From assembly GCF_002086275.1 (NCBI RefSeq), contig NZ_MVHT01000060.1:1-40975 (forward strand): a stretch of 40,975 nucleotides of DNA, in the 5' to 3' direction. This DNA is from Mycobacterium intermedium. GTDB taxonomy: Bacteria > Actinomycetota > Actinomycetes > Mycobacteriales > Mycobacteriaceae. Shown in pieces: positions 27,201 through 38,162 of this stretch (within the stretch, counting starts at the first letter, position 1; each line of letters starts with the position of its first letter). The notes under the pieces were generated by a model. It had not been told where the DNA came from, did no database searches, and worked only from the letters and a program-made list of their open reading frames with translations. A program made the position numbers and the translations under genes.

Positions 27201-28616
27201 TCAATACTCGATATAGCGGACCACGAAGGGCGTCATGCCGCTGGTGCGCACCGGCGCAACGCGCACCTTCAATCCGATGTCTGGCGCCTCGAGCATCTGA
27301 CCGTCGCCGAGGTAGATCGTCACGTGCTGACTTCCGCCCGGGCCGTAGAAGATCACGTCGCCGCGGCGCATCTGCGAGCTCGGGATCTTGCGGCCCATGT
27401 TGTACTGCGAACCCGAGTAGTGCGGCAGCTTGATGCCCACCCCGGCGAACGAGTACAAGACCAGACCCGAGCAGTCGAAGCCGACGATGCCGGCGCCGGA
27501 GTCGATCCCTTTACTAGGGCCTGCGGCGTTGCCGCCACCCCAGGAGTAGGGCACCCCGATCTGGGACATGCCGCGGCGGATCACGTACTCGGATGCCTGC
27601 CGCCCGTAAACCCGCGGAATCCGGGTGCGGTAGGCACCCGCCGGGGCGTTGGTGATACCGGTGTCGTCGGGCTTGAGGATGCCCAGCGACTGTAGGAATT
27701 GCTTCCCCATTTGGGCGGTGACCTGCGCCGACGTCGCCGAGTAGCCCAGCACCTGGTTCACCACGGCGATCGGGTCGCCCGGGATGTTGGCACTGGGAAT
27801 CTGCGGCAGGGTCGGGTCCCAGCCGTCCCACCGGCGACCGCCGCCCGGGCCGTTTCCGGAATCCCACATGTCCGGTGGCGTGCCCTGCCCGCCGGCCGCT
27901 TGCCAGGCGACGAGTCGCGCCGTGTGCAGCTTGGCTTCGGCTTCGTCGCGCTCAGCGGCTGCCCGGTTGACTTCCTCGCGCTGTGCGTCGAACTTGCGCT
28001 GGGTGTCAACCAGAGCCGCGGCGGCAGCGTCTTGGCTGTCCTTCGCGTCGGCGGCCGCCTGGTCGGCCTTTTGCTTGGCAGCGCGCGCCACCGATTCCTT
28101 GTTGACCTGTTCGGTCCGGACCCGCCGCAAGTTCGCCATGACCGCTTCGGAACTCGCGGTCAGGGCCCGGGTTGCAGTTGCGGCGGCGATGACATCGTCG
28201 GGGCTCTCGGCCGTCAGCAGGCCGTCCGCCGGTCCGTTCATGTAGGTGGCCACCGCGAAGGTGTTGAACCTCTGTTGTGCGGCGGCGATCGCGGCGTTGG
28301 CGTCGTGGACCGCCTGCTGGCTCGCCTCGAGCTCACGCTGGGCGGCCTCGGCGTTTTCCCGGGCGGTCTCCACGGCGACCAGCGCCTTGTTGACGGCCTC
28401 CTGCTCAGCCTGGACGGCTGCCGCGAGGTCTTCCAACCGCTGGTTTGCTTTGGCGACGTTGGCGATCAGAACCGCGATGGTGTTCGACGTGGGATCGGCG
28501 TTGGCGACCAACCCGGGCGTGCACAACAGCAAAACGGCACTCAACACCGACGGAACCACGGGACGAAGCAACCTGGCGGCCGGTCGCATCGAAGCGCGTC
28601 GGGGGGTGCGTCTCAT
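27201..28616 (-). CDS. ripA: Peptidoglycan endopeptidase RipA
   Basis: A 471-residue septal cell-wall hydrolase. The signal peptide (about 1-40) ends before ADPTSNTIA. A coiled-coil domain (about 42-240) controls access to the active site, a Pro/Gly linker (GQGTPPDMWDSGNGPGGG) carries the processing region, and the C-terminal NlpC/P60 domain has Cys382 (FDCSGLVLY), His431 and Glu443. It is needed for daughter-cell separation in related species. ATG 28616 has AGGAG about 9 bases upstream; ATG 28589 is a less likely alternative. An MtrA-like repeat lies 156 bases upstream. Confidence 0.97.
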   Translation of the reverse strand: MRRTPRRASMRPAARLLRPVVPSVLSAVLLLCTPGLVANADPTSNTIAVLIANVAKANQRLEDLAAAVQAEQEAVNKALVAVETARENAEAAQRELEASQQAVHDANAAIAAAQQRFNTFAVATYMNGPADGLLTAESPDDVIAAATATRALTASSEAVMANLRRVRTEQVNKESVARAAKQKADQAAADAKDSQDAAAAALVDTQRKFDAQREEVNRAAAERDEAEAKLHTARLVAWQAAGGQGTPPDMWDSGNGPGGGRRWDGWDPTLPQIPSANIPGDPIAVVNQVLGYSATSAQVTAQMGKQFLQSLGILKPDDTGITNAPAGAYRTRIPRVYGRQASEYVIRRGMSQIGVPYSWGGGNAAGPSKGIDSGAGIVGFDCSGLVLYSFAGVGIKLPHYSGSQYNMGRKIPSSQMRRGDVIFYGPGGSQHVTIYLGDGQMLEAPDIGLKVRVAPVRTSGMTPFVVRYIEY

Positions 28617-28771
28617 CGACTTCGGTCTCCTACGGCTCAACGCGGACACAAGGTGCCAGCCACTAGGGCTTTCGCTGCAAATGGGATAGACATCACAAGC
28701 ATCATTTGCACCGTACGTCACACAAGACGCTATTGAAACTTTAGAACTACACGCTTGTAAGAAGAATTAAT

Positions 28772-28788
28772 GTGACCGAATGGTGACC
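28772..28788 (-). promoter_or_regulatory. Candidate MtrA binding site ahead of ripA
   Basis: On the minus strand GGTCAC occurs twice, 11 bp apart (plus strand GTGACC at 28772-28777 and 28783-28788). Tandem GTCAC-type repeats suit the OmpR-family regulator MtrA, which is known to control ripA in M. tuberculosis. The match to this gene is inferred from motif and position. Confidence 0.4.
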
Positions 28789-28812
28789 TGACGCGTTTGC
28801 CAAAATGAGATG

Positions 28813-28835
28813 AACCCGTTACTCAGCAACGGGTT
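28813..28835 (-). terminator. Hairpin terminator after the Rv1476-like gene
   Basis: AACCCGTT (28813-28820) and AACGGGTT (28828-28835) are perfect arms with a 7-base loop, about 20 bases after the stop at 28855 in the direction of transcription. No strong U tract follows, as is common in mycobacteria. Confidence 0.6.
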
Positions 28836-28854
28836 TGACGCCGCGTTTGTGCGG

Positions 28855-29427
28855 CTAGACGTCCTGCCGGGGCTCTTCGGCCGACCGTTCCGAAGTGACC
28901 GTTGACGTTGCTGGTTGCAGGCTACGACGCCGCATGAACCGGGCTCCGACGGCCGCCGCGAATACCCCAATCAGCAAAACAATGGTGAGTACGTCCCAAG
29001 GAAACTCGGGCGTGTTGAGCTCATTCAAGAAATTTTGTGCCGACTGGACCGGATTGCCGGTTTTTGAATGGTCCTCCCCGGCTTCCAATGTGACCCGTGG
29101 AAACACGGAACTGTAGCTGCCGACGTAGCTGGGGCTGAGCGTCAGCACGGTGGAGTCCGGATAGTCGGCGCCGACGACGGTGGAGATGTCCCGCAGCGGC
29201 GTGTCGTTCGGAGGATTGTGGTCGAGCAGCACGATCTTGAGATTGATGTGCTCGTCCTGGGCGCGATGGACCACCTCGAGCAGTCCGGGCTTGGCCTCCG
29301 GTGGCGCACTGACACCCGTCGCCGCCACCTCGGTCTTGATAGCGTCGATGTCGACGTCTTGGGGAATGTAGGCCGGCAGGAACGGGATCGTCTGCGGTCC
29401 TTGCCCGGTCATGCCTTGCCCGGTCAT
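28855..29427 (-). CDS. Membrane protein of the Rv1476 family
   Basis: A 190-residue protein. Most of it (about 15-140) is an alpha/beta domain on one side of the membrane, with IKIVLLDHN-like strand-loop (here LKIVLLDHNPPNDTP) and VVGADYPDSTVLTLSP segments. One helix (about 150-170) and a short basic tail follow, a tail-anchored layout. ATG 29427 is chosen because AAAGGGG lies about 8 bases upstream; ATG 29412 is also possible. It is conserved between ripA and acn in mycobacteria. Function unknown. Confidence 0.85.
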   Translation of the reverse strand: MTGQGMTGQGPQTIPFLPAYIPQDVDIDAIKTEVAATGVSAPPEAKPGLLEVVHRAQDEHINLKIVLLDHNPPNDTPLRDISTVVGADYPDSTVLTLSPSYVGSYSSVFPRVTLEAGEDHSKTGNPVQSAQNFLNELNTPEFPWDVLTIVLLIGVFAAAVGARFMRRRSLQPATSTVTSERSAEEPRQDV

Positions 29428-29546
29428 GGTGGCCCCTTTCTCCCAGCTCCCGAGTGCTGCACCAGGAGCACCGTACGCGACTTCGGACATTGGACTTCCA
29501 ACACGCGTCGATCCCGACAAGACTGGAAGCGATGGGCCCCTCATTG

Positions 29547-29562
29547 CAGGACAAGCGTACTG
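29547..29562. promoter_or_regulatory. AcnR operator ahead of acn
   Basis: CAGGACAAGCGTACTG fits the AcnR consensus CAGNAC-N3-CGTACTG described for Corynebacterium and conserved in mycobacteria. It lies 65 bases before the acn start, and acnR is the gene after acn, so autoregulated repression of acn-acnR is likely. Confidence 0.75.
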
Positions 29563-29626
29563 TTAAAGTGGCACCGCACCGCCGACACGGCCCGTCGACG
29601 GTAGAACTTAATCCTCGGGAGTTGAT

Positions 29627-32443
<2,817 letters not shown>

Positions 32444-32452
32444 CACCTACTC

Positions 32453-33016
32453 GTGCCCAAGGTCAGCGAGGACCATCTGGCGGCTCGCCGCCGCCAGATC
32501 CTCGACGGCGCTCGCCGCTGCTTCGCCGAACACGGCTACGACAGGGCGACGGTTCGTCGTTTGGAACAGGCGATCGGGATGTCGCGCGGTGCGATCTTTC
32601 ACCACTTCCGCGACAAGGACGCGCTGTTTTTTGCGCTGGCGCATGAGGACGCCGAACGCATGGCCGACGTCGCGTCGCGCGAGGGTCTCATCCAGGTGAT
32701 GCGCGACATGCTGGCCGCTCCTGACGAATTCGACTGGCTGGCAACCCGGTTGGAAATCGCTCGGAAGCTGCGCAACGATCCCGCGTTCAACCGGGGGTGG
32801 GCGGAGCGCTCCGCCGAACTGGCGGCGGCGACACACGAACGGTTGCAGCGACAGAAGGAGGCACACCGGGTGCGCGACGACGTGCCCGGTGATGTGCTGC
32901 AGTCCTACCTCGAGTTGGTGCTGGACGGACTGGTCGCGCGGCTGGCGGCCGGCGAAGACCCGCAACGGCTGGCCGCCGTGCTCGACTTGGTGGAAAACTC
33001 GGTGCGCCGCAACTGA
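32453..33016 (+). CDS. acnR: TetR-family repressor of aconitase, AcnR
   Basis: A 187-residue TetR-family regulator. The N-terminal HTH (residues about 8-55) reads RRRQILDGARRCFAEHGYDR then GMSRGAIFHHFRDKDALF. The C-terminal helical domain binds an unknown effector (citrate in the corynebacterial protein, as reported). GTG 32453 lies 9 bases after the acn stop. Position and the operator at 29547 identify it as AcnR, corresponding to Rv1474c. Confidence 0.92.
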   Translation: MPKVSEDHLAARRRQILDGARRCFAEHGYDRATVRRLEQAIGMSRGAIFHHFRDKDALFFALAHEDAERMADVASREGLIQVMRDMLAAPDEFDWLATRLEIARKLRNDPAFNRGWAERSAELAAATHERLQRQKEAHRVRDDVPGDVLQSYLELVLDGLVARLAAGEDPQRLAAVLDLVENSVRRN

Positions 33017-33060
33017 TTTGCGCGGGACACGCTCGTTAGCGCGACGAGCGCGCCGCGAAG

Positions 33061-33267
33061 TTACGTCCGCGCCGCCGCCCGCGCCTTGGAGACGTGGTTG
33101 GGGCCGCCCCGACTGCGCATCGTGGTACCCGACTGGAGCAGCAGGCTGTGCACGGACCCGTACGACCGGCCGGTCGTGGCCGCCAAGTTGCGGATACTGG
33201 CTCCGCCCTCGTAGGCGTCGCGCAACTCGCTCAACAACTGGTCGCGGGTCTTCTTTGACTTCCGCAT
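33061..33267 (-). CDS. Small helix-turn-helix protein (Rv1473A-like)
   Basis: A 68-residue basic protein. A helix-turn-helix is visible at about residues 8-48: LLSELRDAYEGGASIRNLAA, TTGRSYGSVHSLL, like resolvase- or sigma-type HTH units. The tail is rich in Arg, Ala and Ser. ATG 33267 has GGAGG 6 bases upstream; longer versions lack this. A similar small regulator occurs at this place in M. tuberculosis. It converges with acnR. Target unknown. Confidence 0.8.
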   Translation of the reverse strand: MRKSKKTRDQLLSELRDAYEGGASIRNLAATTGRSYGSVHSLLLQSGTTMRSRGGPNHVSKARAAART

Positions 33268-33338
33268 GGGTACCTCCACATGAAACGCGTCCCCGCCCCT
33301 TAGCGTAGAACCCGCCGTCACCGATGCGAGGGTTTCGC

Positions 33339-34574
33339 TCAAACAAAAACATTGGGCTCGAATGCGATGGGCAGGGTGATCGGTCCGCCAAGTGTGTTCA
33401 CCGGGCCCCAGGGAGCGGGACCGGTGCGGCGGGCAGTGGGCATGCGTCGTGTCATGACCGTCAGGGCTTCGGCCAATTCAAGGCGGGCCAGATTGGCGCC
33501 GAGGCAGTAGTGCACGCCGCTGCCGAACGTCTGGATCGGCGGGGCGCCCACGCGCGTGATGTCGAGGCGGTCGGGGTCGTCGTAGACGGACGGATCGCGA
33601 TTGGCCGCTCCGGTGTTGACGACGACTATTGTGCCGGCGGGTATTTGGACGCCGCCCAACGCGACCGTCTCGAGGGCTACCCGCAGGGTCACGAACGTCA
33701 ACGGTGAATGCCGAATGAGCTCCTCGACCGCATTACCGGCCAACTCCGGCTCGCGGCCCAGCAGCGCCCATTGGTCGGGGTGATCGCACAGCATGTGCAC
33801 CGCCGCACCCAACTGGTGGCGGGTGGTGTCGGTGCCCGCCATCAGCAAGGAGATGACCAGCATGCGGAGTTCGTCGACGCTCAACCTGTCGCCGTCGTCC
33901 TCCGCACGGATCAGCTCGGAGATCAGGTCGTCGGTCAACGCATGGCGTCGGCGCGCGAGCATGTCGTCGACGTAGGTGTCGAGTGCGTCCCAGGCCGTCA
34001 AGATGGTCGGGGTGTCATTGGCGACGTTCCAGCCGAAGGCCTTCAGGATGTCGTCCGTCCAATCGGAGAACAACTCCCAGTCTTCGGGCGGGGCACCGAG
34101 GAGCGCGCAGATGACCGGAATGGGGTACTGGCGCGCGATGTCGTTGACGACGTCGCAGTGCCCGCGCGCGCTGTGCCGGTCAACCAGGCCGGTGATGACA
34201 TCGATCATCGTCGCACGCAGGCGCGTAGCCGCCTTGGGCATAAAGGCTTTCGACACCAACCGGCGCAACCGGTGATGCGCCGCGCCGTCAAGGCTGATGA
34301 TGAGGGTGGCCACACGGTCCCACACCGGACCGTCGGTGATTCCTTGCGCGGCAAGGAACATCCCCTGCGGCACCCGGAATCGCGGGTCACGAAGGGCGGT
34401 GCGCACCAGATCGTAGGTCAGCAGCTCCGGGCCGTACGGCCCGATCGCGATCGGCGCCTTCTCGCGAGCCTGTCTGATGATTGCGTGAGCTTCGTCGGGA
34501 TGCTGAGCGCTTCCGTAGTCGATCGTCGGTAAGCCGGCTTCGAAGACGTTGGGGCAGTCGATCGTCGCGGTCAC
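33339..34574 (-). CDS. Cytochrome P450
   Basis: A 411-residue soluble bacterial P450. The I-helix oxygen-activation motif is MAGTDTTRHQLG, the K-helix ExxR is within the VALETVALG-preceding region (TFVTLRVALE, with the typical EELIRHSP before it), and the haem motif is FGSGVHYCLGANLARLE with Cys357 as the thiolate ligand. GTG 34574 has AGGAGG 6 bases upstream; a longer frame to 34661 is unlikely. I cannot assign the CYP family or substrate. No ferredoxin gene lies beside it. It is divergent from the LuxR-type regulator at 34806, which could control it. Confidence 0.93.
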   Translation of the reverse strand: MTATIDCPNVFEAGLPTIDYGSAQHPDEAHAIIRQAREKAPIAIGPYGPELLTYDLVRTALRDPRFRVPQGMFLAAQGITDGPVWDRVATLIISLDGAAHHRLRRLVSKAFMPKAATRLRATMIDVITGLVDRHSARGHCDVVNDIARQYPIPVICALLGAPPEDWELFSDWTDDILKAFGWNVANDTPTILTAWDALDTYVDDMLARRRHALTDDLISELIRAEDDGDRLSVDELRMLVISLLMAGTDTTRHQLGAAVHMLCDHPDQWALLGREPELAGNAVEELIRHSPLTFVTLRVALETVALGGVQIPAGTIVVVNTGAANRDPSVYDDPDRLDITRVGAPPIQTFGSGVHYCLGANLARLELAEALTVMTRRMPTARRTGPAPWGPVNTLGGPITLPIAFEPNVFV

Positions 34575-34662
34575 GGTGGTCCTCCTTGGTCGGGTCTCGT
34601 CCAACCGACTATCGACTTCCGGACGCCACAAAAAATCGGGGAGAACACGGTAATAAGGCACC

Positions 34663-34723
34663 GTTGACTCTGCGGCTAGGGCGGAGAAGTACGAGAAGGT
34701 GCCGCCCTGAGCGCAGAGTGAAC
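34663..34723 (+). repeat. 61-bp dispersed palindromic repeat, copy 2
   Basis: Arms GTTGACTCTGCG (34663-34674) and CGCAGAGTGAAC (34712-34723) differ by one base from perfect inversion; the stem extends with GGCTAGGGCGG against CCGCCCTGAG. The whole 61 bases align with the reverse complement of 6187-6247. It lies in the divergent spacer between the P450 and the LuxR-type gene. Confidence 0.75.
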
Positions 34724-34805
34724 GCGCTTGCCCCGCACTGCACCCAGGCCCGCATACGGGATTTCCCTGATGTATGCGGTCACGGGCACAGAGATGCTGG
34801 CTAGC

Positions 34806-37800
34806 ATGACCGAAACCGATCCGCGCGCAAACCTTGCGCCGGTGAACTGGGGTGAGTTGGGCGTGGGCGAGCTACCGACAGGGACGGTGACACTGCTGCT
34901 CGCCGACATCGAGGGCTCGACGCGGCTGTGGGAAAGCCAGCCGAAGGAGATGACGGCCGCCATCGAACGCTTGGACCACGCGCTGACCGACCTGCTCGCC
35001 GCCCACGGCGGGGTACGGCCCGTCGAGCAAGGTGAGGGCGACAGCTTCGTGGTCGCGTTCGCCCGCGCGACCGAGGCCGTTGCCTGTGCCTTGGAGTTAC
35101 AGCGGGCGCCGCTGGCGCCGGTCCGGTTGCGCATCGGTGTGCATACCGGCGAGGTTTCGTTGCGCAGCAACACCGGTGGAGAGGGCAATTACGTTGGCCC
35201 GGCAATCAATCGGGCGGCGCGGTTGCGCGATCTCGCCCACGGTGGCCAGACGGTGCTCTCGGGCACTAGCGAGGACTTGGTAGCCGATACCCTCCCGGCC
35301 GACGCGTGGCTGACCGATCTCGGCCGGCACGAACTGCGCGGTGTCGCCCGTCCCGAACGCGTGGTGCAGTTGTGTCACCCAGACATCCGCAACGATTTCC
35401 CGCCGCTTCGGACTTCGAAATCCGTTGCCACTTCGCAATTGCCGGTGCAGCTCACCAATTTCATCGGCCGCGGCGCGGAGGTCGACGATCTGCGGCATAC
35501 CCTCGCCGCCAACCGCCTTACCACCCTGACCGGCGCTGGCGGGGCCGGTAAGACCCGTCTGGCCATAGAAGTCGCGGGCCAGGCGGCAGCCGACTTCGGT
35601 GACGGGGTCTGGTACGTCGACCTGGCGCCGATCGCCGATCCCGACCTCGTAGCGGTGGCGACGGCGGGCGCTTTGCACCTGGCGGATCAGCCGAGCCGCT
35701 CCACCATGGACACGATCGTCCGATTCGTGGGAGACCGTCGGATGTTGGTGCTGCTGGACAACTGCGAGCACCTCCTTGATGCGACCGCCGCGCTGAGCAC
35801 CACGCTGTTGAGCGGCTGCCCGGAACTGACACTGTTGACGACAAGTCGTGAGCCGCTCGGCGTGGCCGGCGAAGTGACCTGGCGGGTGCCGTCCCTCTCA
35901 GTAGACGACGACGCCGTCGAGCTGTTCGTCGACCGGGCCCGGCGCGCACGGTCCAACTTCAGGCTGGCCGACGACGACACCGAGGCGGTGCGGGAAATCT
36001 GCCGACGCCTCGACGGGATGCCGCTCGCCATCGAACTGGCTGCGGCCCGGGCGCGGGCGTTGTCGCTCGAAGAGATCGTCGACAGTCTGCATGACCGGTT
36101 TCGGCTGCTGACCGGCGGGCGGCGCACCGCAGTGCGGCGCCAGCAAACATTGCGTGCATCCGTGGACTGGTCGCATGCACTGCTGACCGAGCCCGAGCGG
36201 GTCCTGTTTCGCCGGCTGGCACCGTTCCTGGGCGGATTCGACCTCGCCGCTGCACGCGCCGTCGCGGGCGGCACCGAGGTCGAGCGCTACCAGGTCCTCG
36301 ACCAACTCACCCTGCTCGTGGACAAATCGCTGCTGGTGGCCGACGACACGGGAGGCCGAATGCGCTATCGGCTACTGGAGACGGTGCGTCAATACGCCTT
36401 GGAAAAGCTCGGCGAGTCCGGTGAAGCTGATGCCATTCGTGCGCGCCACCGCGACTACTACGAGTCGATGGCCGCCCAGCTCGACGCCCCGGCGGAAACC
36501 GGACACCAGCAACGTGTCGAGCAAATAGAAGCCGAAATCGACAACCTGCGCGCGGCGTTCGCTTGGAGCCGAGAAAACGATGACATCGAGTCGGCATTGC
36601 AACTCGCATCGTCGCTTCAGCCGCTGTGGCTCACACGCGGCCGCGTACGCGAAGGAATGAGTTGGATAGATGAGGCACTGGCCGACTTTGATCTGGTCAA
36701 AGACACCGCCAATGGCGACGTGGCGCCGGCAGTGCTGGCACGGGCACTGTCCGACGCAGCCCTATTCGACGGATGGCTCGGCGTGCCGGCGCGACGGGAA
36801 CAAGCAGCCGAAGCGCTGACAATCGCTCGTCAACTCGAAGACCCTGCGCTGTTGGTCCGAGCCCTCACCGGTTGCCTTGGTACGGCCGCGTTTGACCCCG
36901 AGCAGGCGGCAACATATTTCGCCGAGGCCATAGAGTTGGCGCGCGCCCTGGGCGACAAATGGAGATTAAGCCAGTTGCTCGGCTTCCAGGCCTACGCCGC
37001 CACGATCGCCGGTGGCGCAATCCCCGAGCGCGCGGCCGCCGACGGGCGCGACCTTGCCGACTCGATCGGTGACCGAGTCGCCTCGGGTCAGTGCCGCCTG
37101 TGGGGTATCGCCGGAGGTATGACGCTTCGCGGCGAACTCCAAGGCGCCGAGGACGAGTTAGCAGACTTACTCGCCGACGCCGAGGCGGCCGGCGACTTGT
37201 TGACCAGGTTCAACGCCCTGATGGCGCGGAGCTTTGTACACGGGAGACATGGCCAGACGACCGTGGCGCTCGCCGCCGCCGAAATGGCACTCGAGTCTGC
37301 CCCCGAACTCGGCGCGGCGATCGAGGGACTCGGCTACCTCGCGTTGGGTTGGGCACGCCTGGCTGCGGGAGATGTGGCGGGCGCCAGAGACGCTCTCGCG
37401 AAGGCATATGGCCGTATACCGGACGCCGGGTTTGCTGCGACGAACCTGATGTGGAGAGCCGAAACCGAGCTCGCGGCAGGAGATGTCGCCGCGGCCCGGC
37501 TCTGGGCCGAACAGGGGGTGCTGGCAACCGCTGGATATTTTCGGACCTTCGCATTGACTACTCGTGCCCGCGTGGCCCTTGCCGAAGCAGAAGGCCCGGA
37601 AGGCGTTGAAGCGGCCGAGCGTTACGCGCACGAAGCGCTGGCCTGCGCGGCCGCTATCGGGGCACAGCTCAGCGTGCCCGACGTCTTGGAATGTCTCGCC
37701 GGCCTGGCCGCCCGAGCGGCGAGCCACACTGAAGCGGCCCGCCTCTTCGGTGCAGCGGAGGGCATTCGACAGCGCACCGGCGAAGTGCGCTACGTAGTCC

Positions 37801-38159
37801 ACCAAGCAAACTACGCGGAGTCGGTCGCCGCACTACGAGATGCCATGGGCGAGAACGACTTCGAGGCAGCTTGGGCCGAGGGCGCTGTGCTGTCCACGGC
37901 AGAAGCGATCGCCTACGCCCAGCGCGGTCGCGGCGAACGCAAACGTCCGGCCACTGGCTGGGGCTCATTGACCCCAGCCGAACTTGACGTCGTCCGGCTC
38001 GTCAGCGAGGGCCTGGGCAACAAGGACATCGCCACTAGGCTTTTCATCTCGCCACGTACCGTCGAAACCCACCTCACGCACGTCTACGCCAAACTCGGGC
38101 TCTCGTCGCGCGTCCAACTCGCCCGAGAAGCCGCCAGACAGCCGCAGACATCGGGTTGA
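34806..38159 (+). CDS. Adenylate cyclase-like / AAA-type ATPase / LuxR regulator
   Basis: A 1117-residue regulator of the mycobacterial Rv0386/Rv1358/Rv0890c type. Domains: class III nucleotide cyclase (about 23-190; metal aspartates Asp34 in LLADIEGST and Asp79 in GEGDSFVV; Asn135 and Arg139 in the AINRAAR motif), an NB-ARC/AAA ATPase with Walker A TGAGGAGKT (242-250) and VLLDNCEHLL as Walker B, TPR-like helices to about 1040, then a LuxR HTH (1055-1110: LTPAELDVVRLVSEGLGNKD, ISPRTVETHLTHVYAKL). The residues that select ATP in cyclases (Lys, Asp) appear as Gln75 and Pro132, so cyclase activity may be weak or absent. Start uncertain: ATG at 34770 or 34794 is possible and no good Shine-Dalgarno is seen. 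Confidence 0.88.
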   Translation: MTETDPRANLAPVNWGELGVGELPTGTVTLLLADIEGSTRLWESQPKEMTAAIERLDHALTDLLAAHGGVRPVEQGEGDSFVVAFARATEAVACALELQRAPLAPVRLRIGVHTGEVSLRSNTGGEGNYVGPAINRAARLRDLAHGGQTVLSGTSEDLVADTLPADAWLTDLGRHELRGVARPERVVQLCHPDIRNDFPPLRTSKSVATSQLPVQLTNFIGRGAEVDDLRHTLAANRLTTLTGAGGAGKTRLAIEVAGQAAADFGDGVWYVDLAPIADPDLVAVATAGALHLADQPSRSTMDTIVRFVGDRRMLVLLDNCEHLLDATAALSTTLLSGCPELTLLTTSREPLGVAGEVTWRVPSLSVDDDAVELFVDRARRARSNFRLADDDTEAVREICRRLDGMPLAIELAAARARALSLEEIVDSLHDRFRLLTGGRRTAVRRQQTLRASVDWSHALLTEPERVLFRRLAPFLGGFDLAAARAVAGGTEVERYQVLDQLTLLVDKSLLVADDTGGRMRYRLLETVRQYALEKLGESGEADAIRARHRDYYESMAAQLDAPAETGHQQRVEQIEAEIDNLRAAFAWSRENDDIESALQLASSLQPLWLTRGRVREGMSWIDEALADFDLVKDTANGDVAPAVLARALSDAALFDGWLGVPARREQAAEALTIARQLEDPALLVRALTGCLGTAAFDPEQAATYFAEAIELARALGDKWRLSQLLGFQAYAATIAGGAIPERAAADGRDLADSIGDRVASGQCRLWGIAGGMTLRGELQGAEDELADLLADAEAAGDLLTRFNALMARSFVHGRHGQTTVALAAAEMALESAPELGAAIEGLGYLALGWARLAAGDVAGARDALAKAYGRIPDAGFAATNLMWRAETELAAGDVAAARLWAEQGVLATAGYFRTFALTTRARVALAEAEGPEGVEAAERYAHEALACAAAIGAQLSVPDVLECLAGLAARAASHTEAARLFGAAEGIRQRTGEVRYVVHQANYAESVAALRDAMGENDFEAAWAEGAVLSTAEAIAYAQRGRGERKRPATGWGSLTPAELDVVRLVSEGLGNKDIATRLFISPRTVETHLTHVYAKLGLSSRVQLAREAARQPQTSG

Positions 38160-38162
38160 TGG

